DNA of 64,000 bases from Deinococcales bacterium (GCA_025359505.1 JANYHH010000112.1:35858-99857), one strand, 5' to 3'. Shown: positions 7,705 to 17,262, counted from the stretch's first letter. The notes: generated from the sequence alone by a model not told the origin. Numbers and translations: made by a program.

Positions 7705-8922
7705 ATGACTGTGCCTCGCAAAGCTGATGCGCCGCTGACCAGCGGTGAGCAAGCTGCTGCCATGAAACTGGCGATGCTCTGCCACGCCAGCGCGGGCGGC
7801 AGCGGCGTCGTCGCCACGGAGCTGGCACTGGCGCTCGCGGCGCGGGGCGTAGAAGTTCACCTGATTTCAAGTTCGCGCCCGTTCAGACTGCCCGCCCCGA
7901 AGCCAGACGCGCCCGTGCCGTGGTGGAAACGCTTCGTGCCCAGCAAAACCGAGCGCCAAACGCTGTTTTTTCACCAGATCGAAAGCCTCGAGTACCCGCT
8001 GTTCGACGATTCGATGATCGCGCTGACCGCTGCCAACACCGTGCAGCGCGTTGCTGAGGAACATGGTATTGATGTGGTTCACACGCATTACGCGATTCCG
8101 TTTGCGACCAGTGCGCTACTGGCGCAGTCACTCTCCAAACGCGATTTTAAGGTCGTCAACACCTTGCACGGTTCGGACGTGACGCTGCTCGGGCGCGAGC
8201 GAGCATTGCACGGCACGACAGCCCAAGCCATTCAGCACGGCGACGCCGCGACGGCCGTATCAATGGACTTGGCACTCGAGGCTGAAATGACTTTCGCGCT
8301 CGCCAAAAACAGCGTCCATGTCATCCCTAACTGGGTAGACAGCGAGCGGTTCAAGCCAATCACTGACTCGAGCCTGCGCGAGAAGTACGTTCACGCGGAC
8401 GAGAAACTGATCGTTCACGTCAGCAACTTCAGGGAAGTCAAACGCCCGCAAGACGTGATCCGCGTCTTCGCGGGCATCCAAAAGCGCATCCCAGCGCGGC
8501 TCGTCATGGTCGGGCAAGGCCCGGAGCGCGAGGAGTGCGTCACGCTCGCACGGGATCTCGAGGTCACGGGGCGCGTGGTGTTCCTAGATTTCGAGCCGAA
8601 GATCGAAAAGATCCTCGGGCTTGCAGACCTGTTCCTGCTGCCCAGCCAATTGGAGAGCTTCGGATTGGCGGCGCTCGAGGCGATGTCCTGCGGCGTGCCC
8701 GTCGTGGCCAGCAACGTCGGCGGTCTCCCCGAGGTCGTGCTGCACGGTGTCACAGGCTTTTTATGCCCGTACCGCAATGTCGACGCGATGATCGAAGCCA
8801 GTCTCGAGGCGCTGTCTAGACCAGAGTTTCGCGTTGCAGCCCGCGCTCGAGCCGTCGAGGTCTTCAGCCCGGAGTTGATTCTGCCGCGTTATTTGGAGCT
8901 GTACCGCGCACTGCTGGCGTAG
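7705..8922 (+). CDS. bshA: N-acetyl-alpha-D-glucosaminyl L-malate synthase BshA
   Basis: This GT4-family glycosyltransferase makes GlcNAc-malate, the first step of bacillithiol synthesis. Typical are GGSGVVATELALALA in the N-terminal Rossmann domain, VVHTHYAIPFATSA, TLHGSDVTLLG, VSNFREVKRPQDV, FLLPSQLESFGLAALEAMSCGVPV (C-terminal GT4 donor site). The conserved family start corresponds to the ATG at 7762; the ATG at 7705 adds 19 residues, is preceded by TAGATT 9 nt upstream and has coding-like codons, so either start is possible. Bacillithiol is the expected low-molecular-weight thiol of Deinococcota. Confidence 0.9.
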   Translation: MTVPRKADAPLTSGEQAAAMKLAMLCHASAGGSGVVATELALALAARGVEVHLISSSRPFRLPAPKPDAPVPWWKRFVPSKTERQTLFFHQIESLEYPLFDDSMIALTAANTVQRVAEEHGIDVVHTHYAIPFATSALLAQSLSKRDFKVVNTLHGSDVTLLGRERALHGTTAQAIQHGDAATAVSMDLALEAEMTFALAKNSVHVIPNWVDSERFKPITDSSLREKYVHADEKLIVHVSNFREVKRPQDVIRVFAGIQKRIPARLVMVGQGPEREECVTLARDLEVTGRVVFLDFEPKIEKILGLADLFLLPSQLESFGLAALEAMSCGVPVVASNVGGLPEVVLHGVTGFLCPYRNVDAMIEASLEALSRPEFRVAARARAVEVFSPELILPRYLELYRALLA

Positions 8923-8944
8923 ACCCTCGAGAATCCAACGTTCT

Positions 8945-8968
8945 GTAGGGGCTTGCCACTGCAAGCCC
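8945..8968 (+). repeat. GTAGGGG-type hairpin repeat, copy 1
   Basis: GTAGGGGCTTGC, loop CACT, GCAAGCCC forms a perfect 8-bp stem (8949-8956 with 8961-8968) just after bshA. The same layout with a different stem sequence recurs at 29776-29801 and 33188-33211. It could also serve as a terminator, but no U run follows. Confidence 0.5.
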
Positions 8969-9006
8969 AGCCACTGCCCAGTTCGACGAAACCAGCCCGC
9001 CAGCGT

Positions 9007-10740
9007 CTCGAGCCGTACCCAAAAACCGCCGCTCGAGTGACACTTACGCTGACAACGAAACGATATACTTTGCGCGGTGATTGACTCGGGGTCAACCTCG
9101 AGCGAATGCGAATTGTTCTCGAGGGGCTAACACCTTGCGTCGTCTGGAAATTCAAAACTTAGCGATCATCCAGCAGCTCGAGTTGACGCTCGGGGATGGC
9201 TTCAACGTCTTCACCGGCGAGACCGGCGCGGGCAAGAGCATCATCGTCGACGCGATCTGGTTGCTGACTGGCTCACGTGCGGACGCGGAGCTGGTCAGGA
9301 CTGGTGAGGAGAGCCTGCTGGTCACGGGCTTCTGGGATGGTTTGACGCTCGGGCGGCGCGTGTCGCAAAGCGGGCGCAGCGTGGCGCGGATCGACGGCGA
9401 GGTCGTCAGCAACCGCGAGCTGTCCGAACGCGCCAGCGGCTTGGTGACGGTGCATTGGCAGCACGCCGCGCAAGCGCTGCTCGAGCCAAAATACCACCGC
9501 GAGTTTCTAGATTCGGGGCTGGACAAATCCGGCAAAACCTCGCTCGAGGCGTACCGCGTCGCCTTCAAGTCCTTCAATGAAACCAATGCGCGGCTCGAGG
9601 GTTTGCGCGAATCCGAGCGCGAGCGCACGCGCCGGGCTGACCTGCTGCGCTATCAGCTCGAGGAGATTTTGAGCGCCAAAGTGCAGGTTGGTGAGGAGGA
9701 AACGCTGCGGCTCGAGCGTGAACGCCTCGCCAATGCCGAGCGCATCGCATTGGACGCGGGAATCGCCGTGGACGCGCTCGAGGATGCCGAAGTGAATGCG
9801 GCGGGGCTGCTGTCGGATGCGCTGAAAGCCTTGACCAGCGCCGGGCGTTTCGATGCGGCAGCGGCGCAACTGAGCCGCGATCTGCGCGAAGCCCTGAGCG
9901 CGATTCAAGCCGTCAGCGGTGAAGCCCGCGAGATCGTTGACCGCACAGCCGCCGATCCAGAAGCCTTGGATGCTTTGGAGGCGCGACTGGCGCTCTTAGA
10001 AAAGCTCAAGACCAAGTACGGCGCGAGTCTGCGCGAAGTCCTCGAGTACGCGGGTGGTTTGCAAGCCGAACTTTCTACGCTCGAGCAAGCCGAAAGCGAC
10101 ATCCTCAAGCTCGAGGCGACTTTGAAACCCTTGCGGCACGCCCTCGAGACCAGCAGTGCCAGTTTGAGCAAAGCCCGCCGCGCCACCGCCCAGCGAGTCG
10201 CACCGCAGCTCGAGCGGATCATCCGCAATCTGGGGATGCCCAAAGCCCGTTTGGAGTTCGCGCTCGAGCCAGTGGCAATGGGCGTGTACGGTGCGGAGGA
10301 CATCGAGATTCGCTTCAACGCCAACAGCGGCGAGGAGCTGGGCAGCCTGAGCAAAATCGCGTCGGGCGGTGAGCTGTCGCGGGTGATGCTGGCGTTGTCG
10401 GCTGTGCTGGGCGCGAACACGCCGACCGTGATTTTCGATGAGGTGGACGCGGGCATCGGCGGCGCAGCCGCGACCGCCGTGGGCGAACAACTCGAGACGC
10501 TGGCCCGCACGCATCAAGTGCTGGTCGTCACGCATTTGGCGCAAATCGCTGCCAAAGCCACGCATCACTACAAAGTCGAAAAGCTCGAGCGTGGCGGGCG
10601 CACCGTCACGGGCGTCACGCGTTTGGAAGGCGAGGCTCGGGTGCGCGAGTTGGCGCGGATGCTCAGCGGGTCGGACTCGAGCACCGCGTTCGCCCATGCG
10701 CGGGAATTGCTAGGCTTGGCGGTCAGCGGGTAAGCTCGAG
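9007..10740. repeat. Dense stretch of the iterated palindrome CTCGAG
   Basis: By hand count CTCGAG occurs about 21 times between 9001 and 10740 (around one per 83 bp), covering recN and its flanks. The random expectation for a 6-mer is roughly one per 4 kb. Inside recN most copies read as the codon pair CTC-GAG (Leu-Glu). The same excess is seen over the whole window apart from AT-rich islands and very conserved or highly expressed genes. Confidence 0.85.
9135..10733 (+). CDS. recN: DNA repair protein RecN
   Basis: The 532-residue protein is an SMC-like ATPase used in double-strand-break repair. It has Walker A GETGAGKS (28-35), a long coiled-coil middle (about 150-370), the signature ASGGELSRVMLAL and Walker B VIFDEVDAGIGG, followed by LVVTHLAQIAA. 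Length is normal. The TTG at 9135 is taken as start because GAGGGG lies 8 nt before it and MRRLEIQNLAI is the family N-terminus. RecN fits the strong recombination repair of Deinococcota. CTCGAG density in this gene is the highest noted. Confidence 0.93.
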   Translation: MRRLEIQNLAIIQQLELTLGDGFNVFTGETGAGKSIIVDAIWLLTGSRADAELVRTGEESLLVTGFWDGLTLGRRVSQSGRSVARIDGEVVSNRELSERASGLVTVHWQHAAQALLEPKYHREFLDSGLDKSGKTSLEAYRVAFKSFNETNARLEGLRESERERTRRADLLRYQLEEILSAKVQVGEEETLRLERERLANAERIALDAGIAVDALEDAEVNAAGLLSDALKALTSAGRFDAAAAQLSRDLREALSAIQAVSGEAREIVDRTAADPEALDALEARLALLEKLKTKYGASLREVLEYAGGLQAELSTLEQAESDILKLEATLKPLRHALETSSASLSKARRATAQRVAPQLERIIRNLGMPKARLEFALEPVAMGVYGAEDIEIRFNANSGEELGSLSKIASGGELSRVMLALSAVLGANTPTVIFDEVDAGIGGAAATAVGEQLETLARTHQVLVVTHLAQIAAKATHHYKVEKLERGGRTVTGVTRLEGEARVRELARMLSGSDSSTAFAHARELLGLAVSG

Positions 10741-10977
10741 GGGGAAACTGAACTCGACCGTGTTCAGTTTGTGTTTTGACTGTCAAATTACAGATTAGTT
10801 TTCACTCGGGTTTCTGTTTTCAAGTTATCGGTTTCTAAGCGCTAAATCAGCATGGAGAGCTGCTGAAGGACGTGTCTTCGAAGACGTTTGTGCTGGAATA
10901 TATAATTCTTAGCAAGAATGAGTTTCACTCTGACATACTCTAAGTATTGTGTCTCGGGTCAGCGGTGTGAAGCAAAT

Positions 10978-11661
10978 TTATTCAATTTTTTCTGCCATTT
11001 TGGTATATTTTAATCTAGGTAAGTTTTTTATCCGTGACTTAATTTCCGCATCTAAGCGCAACTTCGGACGTAGGAAAGAGAAATAACCCGTGGCAACCAT
11101 GACGATTATGCTAACCGCAAAGATCATATTGACCACCGATTCGGCGATTTTTACTATTCCTAATGCGCTGCTTGCTCCGCTTGAAACAAGTTCAAAATAA
11201 TACCACCATGATCCAATAGGTAAAAAAAGCCAAATAATCACAAAAATTGGTAAGTAAGTCGTAAGAAATCCGACACTGAATGACTTTGATACATGCCCCC
11301 AGATATCTCGTTGTGCGTATGTCTGTGGCATAAAGTCTTCAAAAAGCACGTTAATTTTCACCTCAAGTAAGTCTGCGTATTGCTGGTAGTAGTTGACTGT
11401 TAACATCCAAGTCATTTGTAAACCAGTAATAACAACCCCTAAAATAGGAATTATTAATAAAAGAATAGGGTTAGTCGCAGCGGATGGAGCGATTAGCCCT
11501 AAAACAGCGATGACTACCGACATGGCTCCTGCGGCAAGGGATGCGTAAGTCCTTGAAAGATCCCAATACATTTTCCACTGCTCTTGGAGATGCTGTGCAA
11601 TCTCGAAGCGCAGTTTCAAATCCATTTCCGTCTCTATACTTTCTCGTGCGTTCGTATCCAT
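10978..11661 (-). CDS. Unknown four-helix membrane protein, AT-rich
   Basis: I do not recognise a family. The 227-residue protein has a charged N-terminus (1-38), four hydrophobic segments (about 42-62, 66-88, 126-148, 165-195) and a basic cytoplasmic tail. GGAGG stands 6 nt before the ATG. The gene is clearly more AT-rich than its neighbours, uses codons such as TTA, AAA and ATA freely and contains no CTCGAG, so it is probably a recent acquisition. Flanking spacers (10741-10977, 11662-11830) are equally AT-rich and gene-free. Confidence 0.75.
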   Translation of the reverse strand: MDTNARESIETEMDLKLRFEIAQHLQEQWKMYWDLSRTYASLAAGAMSVVIAVLGLIAPSAATNPILLLIIPILGVVITGLQMTWMLTVNYYQQYADLLEVKINVLFEDFMPQTYAQRDIWGHVSKSFSVGFLTTYLPIFVIIWLFLPIGSWWYYFELVSSGASSALGIVKIAESVVNMIFAVSIIVMVATGYFSFLRPKLRLDAEIKSRIKNLPRLKYTKMAEKIE

Positions 11662-11884
11662 ACAAATCCTCCGATTCAGTGAGGCTTACGTGGCACGCCA
11701 TAGAAAAGTTCCCTTTTGTAGGTAACACTGTATGAACTTGTTGGAGAAAATTAACCTGCGACGGATTAAGTCACATTGTACGTGACCGAAATTCTCTTGA
11801 GCCGAGTGTCTCTTTGCACTAATTACGAAGCGATCAAGCTCGAGGACGAAAAAACCTGAACCCGACTCACACCCGCGCTCCCTT

Positions 11885-11990
11885 GAGCAATTCGCGCACC
11901 GCGTCATCCGCGCTCAGCTCACCGCGCTCGAGACGCGGCAACAGTTGTGACTCTCGAGTTGCCACCAAACGCTGGGCTGCGTCCTAAATC
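11885..11990 (-). pseudogene. Remnant of a meaB 3' end
   Basis: About 106 bp match the 3' part of the intact meaB gene at 13544-13649 (both contain GAGCAATTCGCGCACCGCGT and CGGCAACA and GCTGCGTCCT). In the copy the codon for Gln in IQDAAR has become TAG, and the rest is diverged. It is the only recognisable item in the gap 11662-12103. It points to an old duplication or to a lost meaB paralogue. Confidence 0.7.
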
Positions 11991-12103
11991 GAGCCTGCTC
12001 GAGCCGCCGCTTGAAATCGCTGTCTAGTTTGCCCGTCGCTCCTTTGCATTGGCGAGGTTCAAGTCGCGTCGCACTGGGAACGACGGGTGCTCGAGACTTC
12101 AGC

Positions 12104-13348
12104 TCAGATCGACAACGTGTTGCTGTTGCCGGTTTTCGGATCGAAGACCGTCAGCACCGTGTCCATGCTGATCATCAGCAGGTCGCTGCCGGGCAGCGCG
12201 AAGACTTTCTGGACGAGCGCCCCGCGCATTTTCATCAGCGGGCCGGCTTGGGCGGGAACGCGGGTGCGCTCACCGTTTTTCGGGTCGATGCGGATCAGTT
12301 TGAAATCGTCGCCGACCTCTTTGATCGTCCAAATTCCAGCCGCGTTGAGCGCAATCCCCAGCGTGCCGACGCCGATCTCACCCTTGCCTTTGGATCTGCT
12401 GGCCACGCTGTCTTTGTGCGAGATCACTTTGCGTTCACCCGTCTCGAGGTTGACGCTCAGCAGGTGACCGGTGTCCGCGAAGTACGAGACGCTGTACAGC
12501 GTATTGCCGTCGATGACCATGTGGTTGACTTCCTCGCGCGGCGTTTTGAAGCCGCTGCCCTCGAGGTCGTTGAGGTCAAAATCGTAGGTGCTCAGATCCT
12601 CGCATTTGCCGTTCTTGATCCGCACGTAGCCGTAGCCGATTCCCATCGGGTTGTTGTTGATTTGCAGGTACGCGCTGCCGGCCGCGTCCACGGCCACGGT
12701 GTACGAGGTCGGATTGGGATTGCGGTTGTTCGGGCCCTTCTCCGGGCAGCGTTTGGTGATATCCATTTTCTCTTTGTCGCGCAAGCCCCCTGCGTGCGTG
12801 TCAGCCGCGAGATCGCTCGCCCAGTAGAGTTTGCGGTCGCCGGTTTTGGCGTCCACTTCGATCAGTTCCATGCGTTCGACGCTGCGTCGCACAATCGCCA
12901 AGTAATTGCCGTTCGGCAGCGGTTTCACATCGCTGATGCCGTCCAATTTGTAAGCTTCGGTGTCTTCCTTGCCGCCGGGCGAGCCGACGTAGCGCAACCC
13001 TTTACCTCGAGACTCGTTGATGTTCATGCGCCCGGAGATCAGCTCGCGGTCACCGGTCTCCAAATTGACCGCGACAATCGCGCCGCCCGTCGAGAGCTTC
13101 GCCGCCAGAATCGCGCGGTTGCCTTGGATGAAACCGCCAGCGATGGCCTCGCCGACCCCGCCTTGATTGAAGGTCACGCCCTCGCCGATGCTCGAGGTAC
13201 TGCTCGGGCGCTGGCATTTGACGTTCTCACTGTCTTTGAAGCAATCGACCAGTTTGATGTTCGCGCCCGCAGTTTGCGCGACGGCGCTGACGAAGGCGAG
13301 AAGTGCGAGGCTCGAGGCGAGCGCGATTATTGTGAAGCGATGATTCAT
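12104..13348 (-). CDS. Secreted beta-propeller-like protein, unknown function
   Basis: The 414-residue protein starts with a signal peptide (MNHRFTIIALASSLALLAFVSAVAQ, cleavage after AQ-region). The rest shows repeated blade-like units: AIVAVNLETGDRELIS, LIEVDAKTGDRKLYW, LLSVNLETGERKVIS, LIRIDPKNGERTRV, TVFDPKTGNSNTL. This is the rhythm of a beta propeller (SMP-30/PQQ-like). Four cysteines lie in the mature part. GGGAGGAA precedes the ATG at 13348; an upstream frame extension lacks a ribosome site. It lies downstream of meaB on the same strand, but no functional link is evident. Confidence 0.75.
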   Translation of the reverse strand: MNHRFTIIALASSLALLAFVSAVAQTAGANIKLVDCFKDSENVKCQRPSSTSSIGEGVTFNQGGVGEAIAGGFIQGNRAILAAKLSTGGAIVAVNLETGDRELISGRMNINESRGKGLRYVGSPGGKEDTEAYKLDGISDVKPLPNGNYLAIVRRSVERMELIEVDAKTGDRKLYWASDLAADTHAGGLRDKEKMDITKRCPEKGPNNRNPNPTSYTVAVDAAGSAYLQINNNPMGIGYGYVRIKNGKCEDLSTYDFDLNDLEGSGFKTPREEVNHMVIDGNTLYSVSYFADTGHLLSVNLETGERKVISHKDSVASRSKGKGEIGVGTLGIALNAAGIWTIKEVGDDFKLIRIDPKNGERTRVPAQAGPLMKMRGALVQKVFALPGSDLLMISMDTVLTVFDPKTGNSNTLSI

Positions 13349-13513
13349 GATGTTCCTCCCTGTGACTCGCCATGATCGGCACTCAAACGATACCGTGATT
13401 GCGTTGGATTGACATGGAATCGGTGGCTCAAGCTGCTTTGCGGCTTTTCGCAACTCAATCTAGGACTCGGGTATCCCGGTTGCAGTGGGGTTCGCCCGGG
13501 GCGCAGCGCAGAT

Positions 13514-14446
13514 TCACGATTCTACCGGAGGCGGTGCTCCGTAGAGCAATTCGCGCACCGCGTCGTCCGCGCTCAGCTCCCCGCGCTCGAGTCGCGGCAA
13601 CAACTCAGCTTCTCGAGCCGCGAGTAACCGCCGCGCTGCGTCCTGAATCGCTTGATTCAACTCGAACCGCGCCCGCTCGAGTCGCCGTGCGGTGATGCCC
13701 GCCTCGCCCAGCCAGACGCGGTGCGCGTCGATGGCCTCGAGCAGTGTGGTGATGCCTTGTGTGTTGCTCGCCACTGTTTGCACGATCTCAGCCCAGTGCG
13801 TGTGCTCGTCGTGCGCTCCGAGTTCCTGCGCGGCTCTGATCTCGCGCTGCAAGCGATCCGCGCCGGGCAGATCGGCTTTATTGATGCAAAACACATCCGC
13901 GATTTCCATGATGCCCGCTTTGAAAGCCTGCACCGCGTCACCGCCCGCCGGGGTCAGCACGACGACCACGTGATCTGCGACGCTAGCGATGTCGACCTCG
14001 GATTGACCGACGCCGACGGTCTCCAAAAAAATCACGTCGAAGCCGAACAGCTCGAGCGCAGAAAGTGTACTCACGACTGTTCGAGCCAAGCCGCCCAGTG
14101 CTCCGCGTGTCGCCATGCTCCGCAGGTACACGCCGTTGTCGGCGTGGTGCTTGCCCATGCGGATGCGGTCGCCCAAGATTGCGCCGCCCGTGAACGGGCT
14201 GCTCGGGTCGATCATCAGCACCGCGACGCGCTGCCCCCTTGCGCGACACGCGAAGATCAGCCCATCGGTCAGCGTGCTTTTGCCCGCGCCGGGCGCACCC
14301 GTGATGCCGATCACGTGGGAGCGCTGCACAGTTTTATGCGCTCGAGCATCGCGCAGTAAAGCTGTCCCTCGGATATCGCCCGCCTCGAGCAGCGAGATCA
14401 GCCGCGCCAGTGCCCGTTCGTCCCCCGCTAAGAATCGCTCGAGCAC
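13514..14446 (-). CDS. meaB: MeaB/ArgK-type GTPase of methylmalonyl-CoA mutase
   Basis: The 310-residue G3E GTPase has Walker A GAPGAGKS (50-57), MIDPSSPFTGGAILGDRIRM, ETVGVGQSE and NKAD, the complete family signature. MeaB protects and reloads adenosylcobalamin-dependent methylmalonyl-CoA mutase; no mutase gene is in this window. The GTG start at 14446 lies 8 nt after TACAAT (minus strand), so it probably has its own leaderless promoter inside the end of the upstream GGDEF-EAL gene, whose stop is 6 nt away. A decayed copy of its 3' end lies at 11885-11990. Confidence 0.92.
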   Translation of the reverse strand: MLERFLAGDERALARLISLLEAGDIRGTALLRDARAHKTVQRSHVIGITGAPGAGKSTLTDGLIFACRARGQRVAVLMIDPSSPFTGGAILGDRIRMGKHHADNGVYLRSMATRGALGGLARTVVSTLSALELFGFDVIFLETVGVGQSEVDIASVADHVVVVLTPAGGDAVQAFKAGIMEIADVFCINKADLPGADRLQREIRAAQELGAHDEHTHWAEIVQTVASNTQGITTLLEAIDAHRVWLGEAGITARRLERARFELNQAIQDAARRLLAAREAELLPRLERGELSADDAVRELLYGAPPPVES

Positions 14447-14452
14447 TGCTCC

Positions 14453-17014
14453 TTATTGTAGCTCGAGCTGGCGCTCCGCGACTTGCACTGTCCCCGCCTC
14501 GAGCCAGCGCGTGGCCATGCGTGCCGGGGCTGGTTTGGCGTACAGGTAGCCTTGGGCGGCATCGCAACCCAGTAAGCGCAGCAACTCGAGTTGCTCAAGG
14601 GTTTCGATGCCCTCGGCGGTGACGCGCAAGCCCAAACTGCGGGCGATAGCGATGATCGCTTCCAGCACGGGTTGAATGCCGCGATCCTCGTTGTTGTGCA
14701 GAATTCGTGTGAAGTTCTGCGGGATTTTCAGCGCGTCAATCGGCAGGCGGTGCAAGTACGACAAGCTGCTGTACCCCGTGCCGAAATCATCGACGGTCAG
14801 GTGCACCCCCAATGCCCGCAACTCCTGAAGCGGCCGAGCGGCCTGAGCACTGGCCAGCACCGTCTCGACCAATTCCAACTCCAGCCATGTGGCCGCCAAG
14901 CCGCTGCGTTTCAGGGCCGCTCCCACCAATTGCGGCAAGTCGGGTTGCTCGAGCTGCATCGCGCTCAGGTTGACGGCGATTCGCACGGGCGGCAGGCCCG
15001 CCCGTTGCCACGCGGCATTCTGGGCACAGGCTTGGTTAAGTACCCAATCGGAGAGCGAGGCGATCAAACCGCTTTTCTCGGCCACGGCGATGAACTGGTC
15101 GGGCATCATCCACCCCAGTACCGGGCTGTTCCAGCGCACCAGCGCCTCGAGCGTCAGCAGTGCACCACTGTGAATGTCCAGAATCGGTTGGTAGTACAAC
15201 TCGAGCTGATCCCCAGCGATGGCTTGCCGCAATTGGTTTTCAATCTCTAAGCGTTGCTCTATTTTGGCTTTAATTTCGTTGCTGAACCCCTGAATCTGTC
15301 CGCGTCCACGACTCTTGGCGGTGTACATCGCGGCGTCGGCTTGTCGTTGCAGGTTTTCACTCTCCAAGCTGTGATCTGGGTAGAGGCTGAAACCGATGCT
15401 GGCGTTGATGCTGAATTCACCGCTCAGCAGTTCAAAGGGTTGCTCTAAACTCTGGACGATCCGCTTGGCAAAGCTCAACGCATCGCTGCTCAAATCCGTC
15501 AGTGAGAGCTGAGTCAGTGGCAGCGCGATGACGAACTCATCGCCGCCCGTGCGCGACAGCAGCGCTGAACTGGGCAGCACCCCTTGAAAGCGCTGCGTGA
15601 CGCCGCGCAGCAGCAGATCGCCCGCGTTGTGCCCCAGTGTGTCGTTGATGCGCTTGAAGCCGTCTAAGTCGATCACGTACACCACCACGCGGGCGTGCTC
15701 ATTCAAGTACCGCTCGAGCCAGACTTGCAGTGACCGGCGGTTGAGCAAACCCGTCAGCGCATCGCGGGTCGCGTTCCACTCCAAACGCTCCATCAGCGCC
15801 GAGCGCTCAGTGGAAAGCGTCGTCAGCATCGAAGCGCCGTCGGGATCATCGCGGCTGAACTCGAGCAGCGCGGGTTCCAATGCGTCCATGTCCTCGCCGT
15901 GAACAATGCGTTCCAATAACGCGGATCGCTGACGCCCGCGCTGCTCGCGCTGCTCGAGTTGCTGCGTGCGCTCTAAAATCCTGCGTTCCAAGGAAGCCGA
16001 CAGGGTTTTCAAATCGCGGTTCAAGCGTTCATTGTCGGCAAACACGGCGACTTGCCTCACCATCACCAGTGCGATCACCAGCAGCGTTCCAATCTGGCTG
16101 CCTATCCGCTCGAGCGGACTGGGTTGCGGGTCGAAGATCGGAATGGCGACCACGGTCAGAATGGCCAGAAAAGGCGCGAGTAAAAATAAGAAAGGCGGGC
16201 TTTTGGTCTCGAGCGTCGCAGTACTTGTCGGTTCTGGGGAATCACGGTGATGCAAGCGGATGAACGCGGCCGTGCAAATCAAGACGTTAGCGAATAACCA
16301 AAAAGAGTAGTACGGCGCTGGCGCGTCGCTAAAATTCTGTGCGTTGGACAGACTGAAGGTCACATCAGCGCAGGTCATCAGTGCAATCGCCACGGCGAGT
16401 AAAACCGTTTCGGTGAACATGCTCTTCAAGTGCGGTCGTGCAAGATGAAAAATCATCAGACAAATGATGACAAAGTTGCACAAAGGGTAAAGCAGCGAGA
16501 TGACGAAGGGCAGTGATTCTCCACCCATGTCGATCACTGGCGCGATGGCGTAGCGCCACATGACCGTGGCGACCGCTGCGGTCAGCACACTGATGTTGAG
16601 CGCGATGCGTAACCCTTCCGTGCGTCGCAATGCTCTTCTGGGCAAGTTAAGAATCCCAAGGACAAGCAGCGGTACTCGCGCTAGGTAAAACGCATCGGCC
16701 AGCGACGGAAAAGGATCGAGCCGCAAGCCGACCTCAATGTAAAACCAAATCGCATCGCCGATGGTGTAGAGCAACAAACCGAGTCCCCAAAAAAGCCACA
16801 ACTGGCGCTCCTGAGGTCGCCGCCACGCGACGTACAAGCACAAAGCAGTGCAGAACACGCCGACAGTGACGGTCAGTATGTTCTCAATCAACACATAACT
16901 CGAGCCGCTGTTGTTGAACTGTGTCACCCACAGTAAATGCGACACTGCACCGACAAGGGCCGCGCACAGCAGCGTCAGCGCAATCGGATCGAATCGGGGA
17001 TGGGAACCACGCAT
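14453..17014 (-). CDS. Membrane GGDEF-EAL cyclic-di-GMP enzyme
   Basis: The 853-residue protein has about eight to ten N-terminal membrane helices (roughly 10-330) as sensor, a short coiled coil (340-380), a GGDEF domain (about 410-575, motif GGDEF intact after SRT) and an EAL domain (about 590-840, with EALVRW, ELVE, DDFGTGYSS, KIPQNF and AEGIE). Both catalytic motifs look intact, so it could make or degrade c-di-GMP; no RxxD inhibitory site is seen before GGDEF. The usual EAL motif DxxK..D appears as DALKIP. It is immediately upstream of meaB. Confidence 0.92.
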   Translation of the reverse strand: MRGSHPRFDPIALTLLCAALVGAVSHLLWVTQFNNSGSSYVLIENILTVTVGVFCTALCLYVAWRRPQERQLWLFWGLGLLLYTIGDAIWFYIEVGLRLDPFPSLADAFYLARVPLLVLGILNLPRRALRRTEGLRIALNISVLTAAVATVMWRYAIAPVIDMGGESLPFVISLLYPLCNFVIICLMIFHLARPHLKSMFTETVLLAVAIALMTCADVTFSLSNAQNFSDAPAPYYSFWLFANVLICTAAFIRLHHRDSPEPTSTATLETKSPPFLFLLAPFLAILTVVAIPIFDPQPSPLERIGSQIGTLLVIALVMVRQVAVFADNERLNRDLKTLSASLERRILERTQQLEQREQRGRQRSALLERIVHGEDMDALEPALLEFSRDDPDGASMLTTLSTERSALMERLEWNATRDALTGLLNRRSLQVWLERYLNEHARVVVYVIDLDGFKRINDTLGHNAGDLLLRGVTQRFQGVLPSSALLSRTGGDEFVIALPLTQLSLTDLSSDALSFAKRIVQSLEQPFELLSGEFSINASIGFSLYPDHSLESENLQRQADAAMYTAKSRGRGQIQGFSNEIKAKIEQRLEIENQLRQAIAGDQLELYYQPILDIHSGALLTLEALVRWNSPVLGWMMPDQFIAVAEKSGLIASLSDWVLNQACAQNAAWQRAGLPPVRIAVNLSAMQLEQPDLPQLVGAALKRSGLAATWLELELVETVLASAQAARPLQELRALGVHLTVDDFGTGYSSLSYLHRLPIDALKIPQNFTRILHNNEDRGIQPVLEAIIAIARSLGLRVTAEGIETLEQLELLRLLGCDAAQGYLYAKPAPARMATRWLEAGTVQVAERQLELQ

Positions 17015-17262
17015 AAGGTCAGGAGGGTTTGAAATGTCGCTCGGCGAACGAAATCAGTAACTTCATTTAACGCCCCGAAACTCACAATTGATGTGCAATT
17101 TCGACAGTCTGCCACTGGAGTAGGGATGCGGGCAGCACTGAAAGCAACCAGCGGCTCGAGCAATGACAGCGCTCCATACATGTTCATGCTCGAGCCTTCA
17201 CTTGAGAGGAATGGCGAGGGTATGAAAAAACGACAAGAAATGACCTTTGGGAAAGCTTCACG

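Noticed and set aside
12034..12088. CCCGTCG...CGACGGG inverted repeat as terminator of the propeller-like gene
   Set aside because: The loop is about 41 nt and no U run follows, so it is too weak to call.
12011..13375. Long plus-strand open frame (454 codons) opposite the secreted propeller-like gene
   Set aside because: It is a mirror of the minus-strand gene's codon bias; the product is Arg/Ala/Val/His-rich without any domain, and the minus strand has a signal peptide, repeats and a ribosome site.
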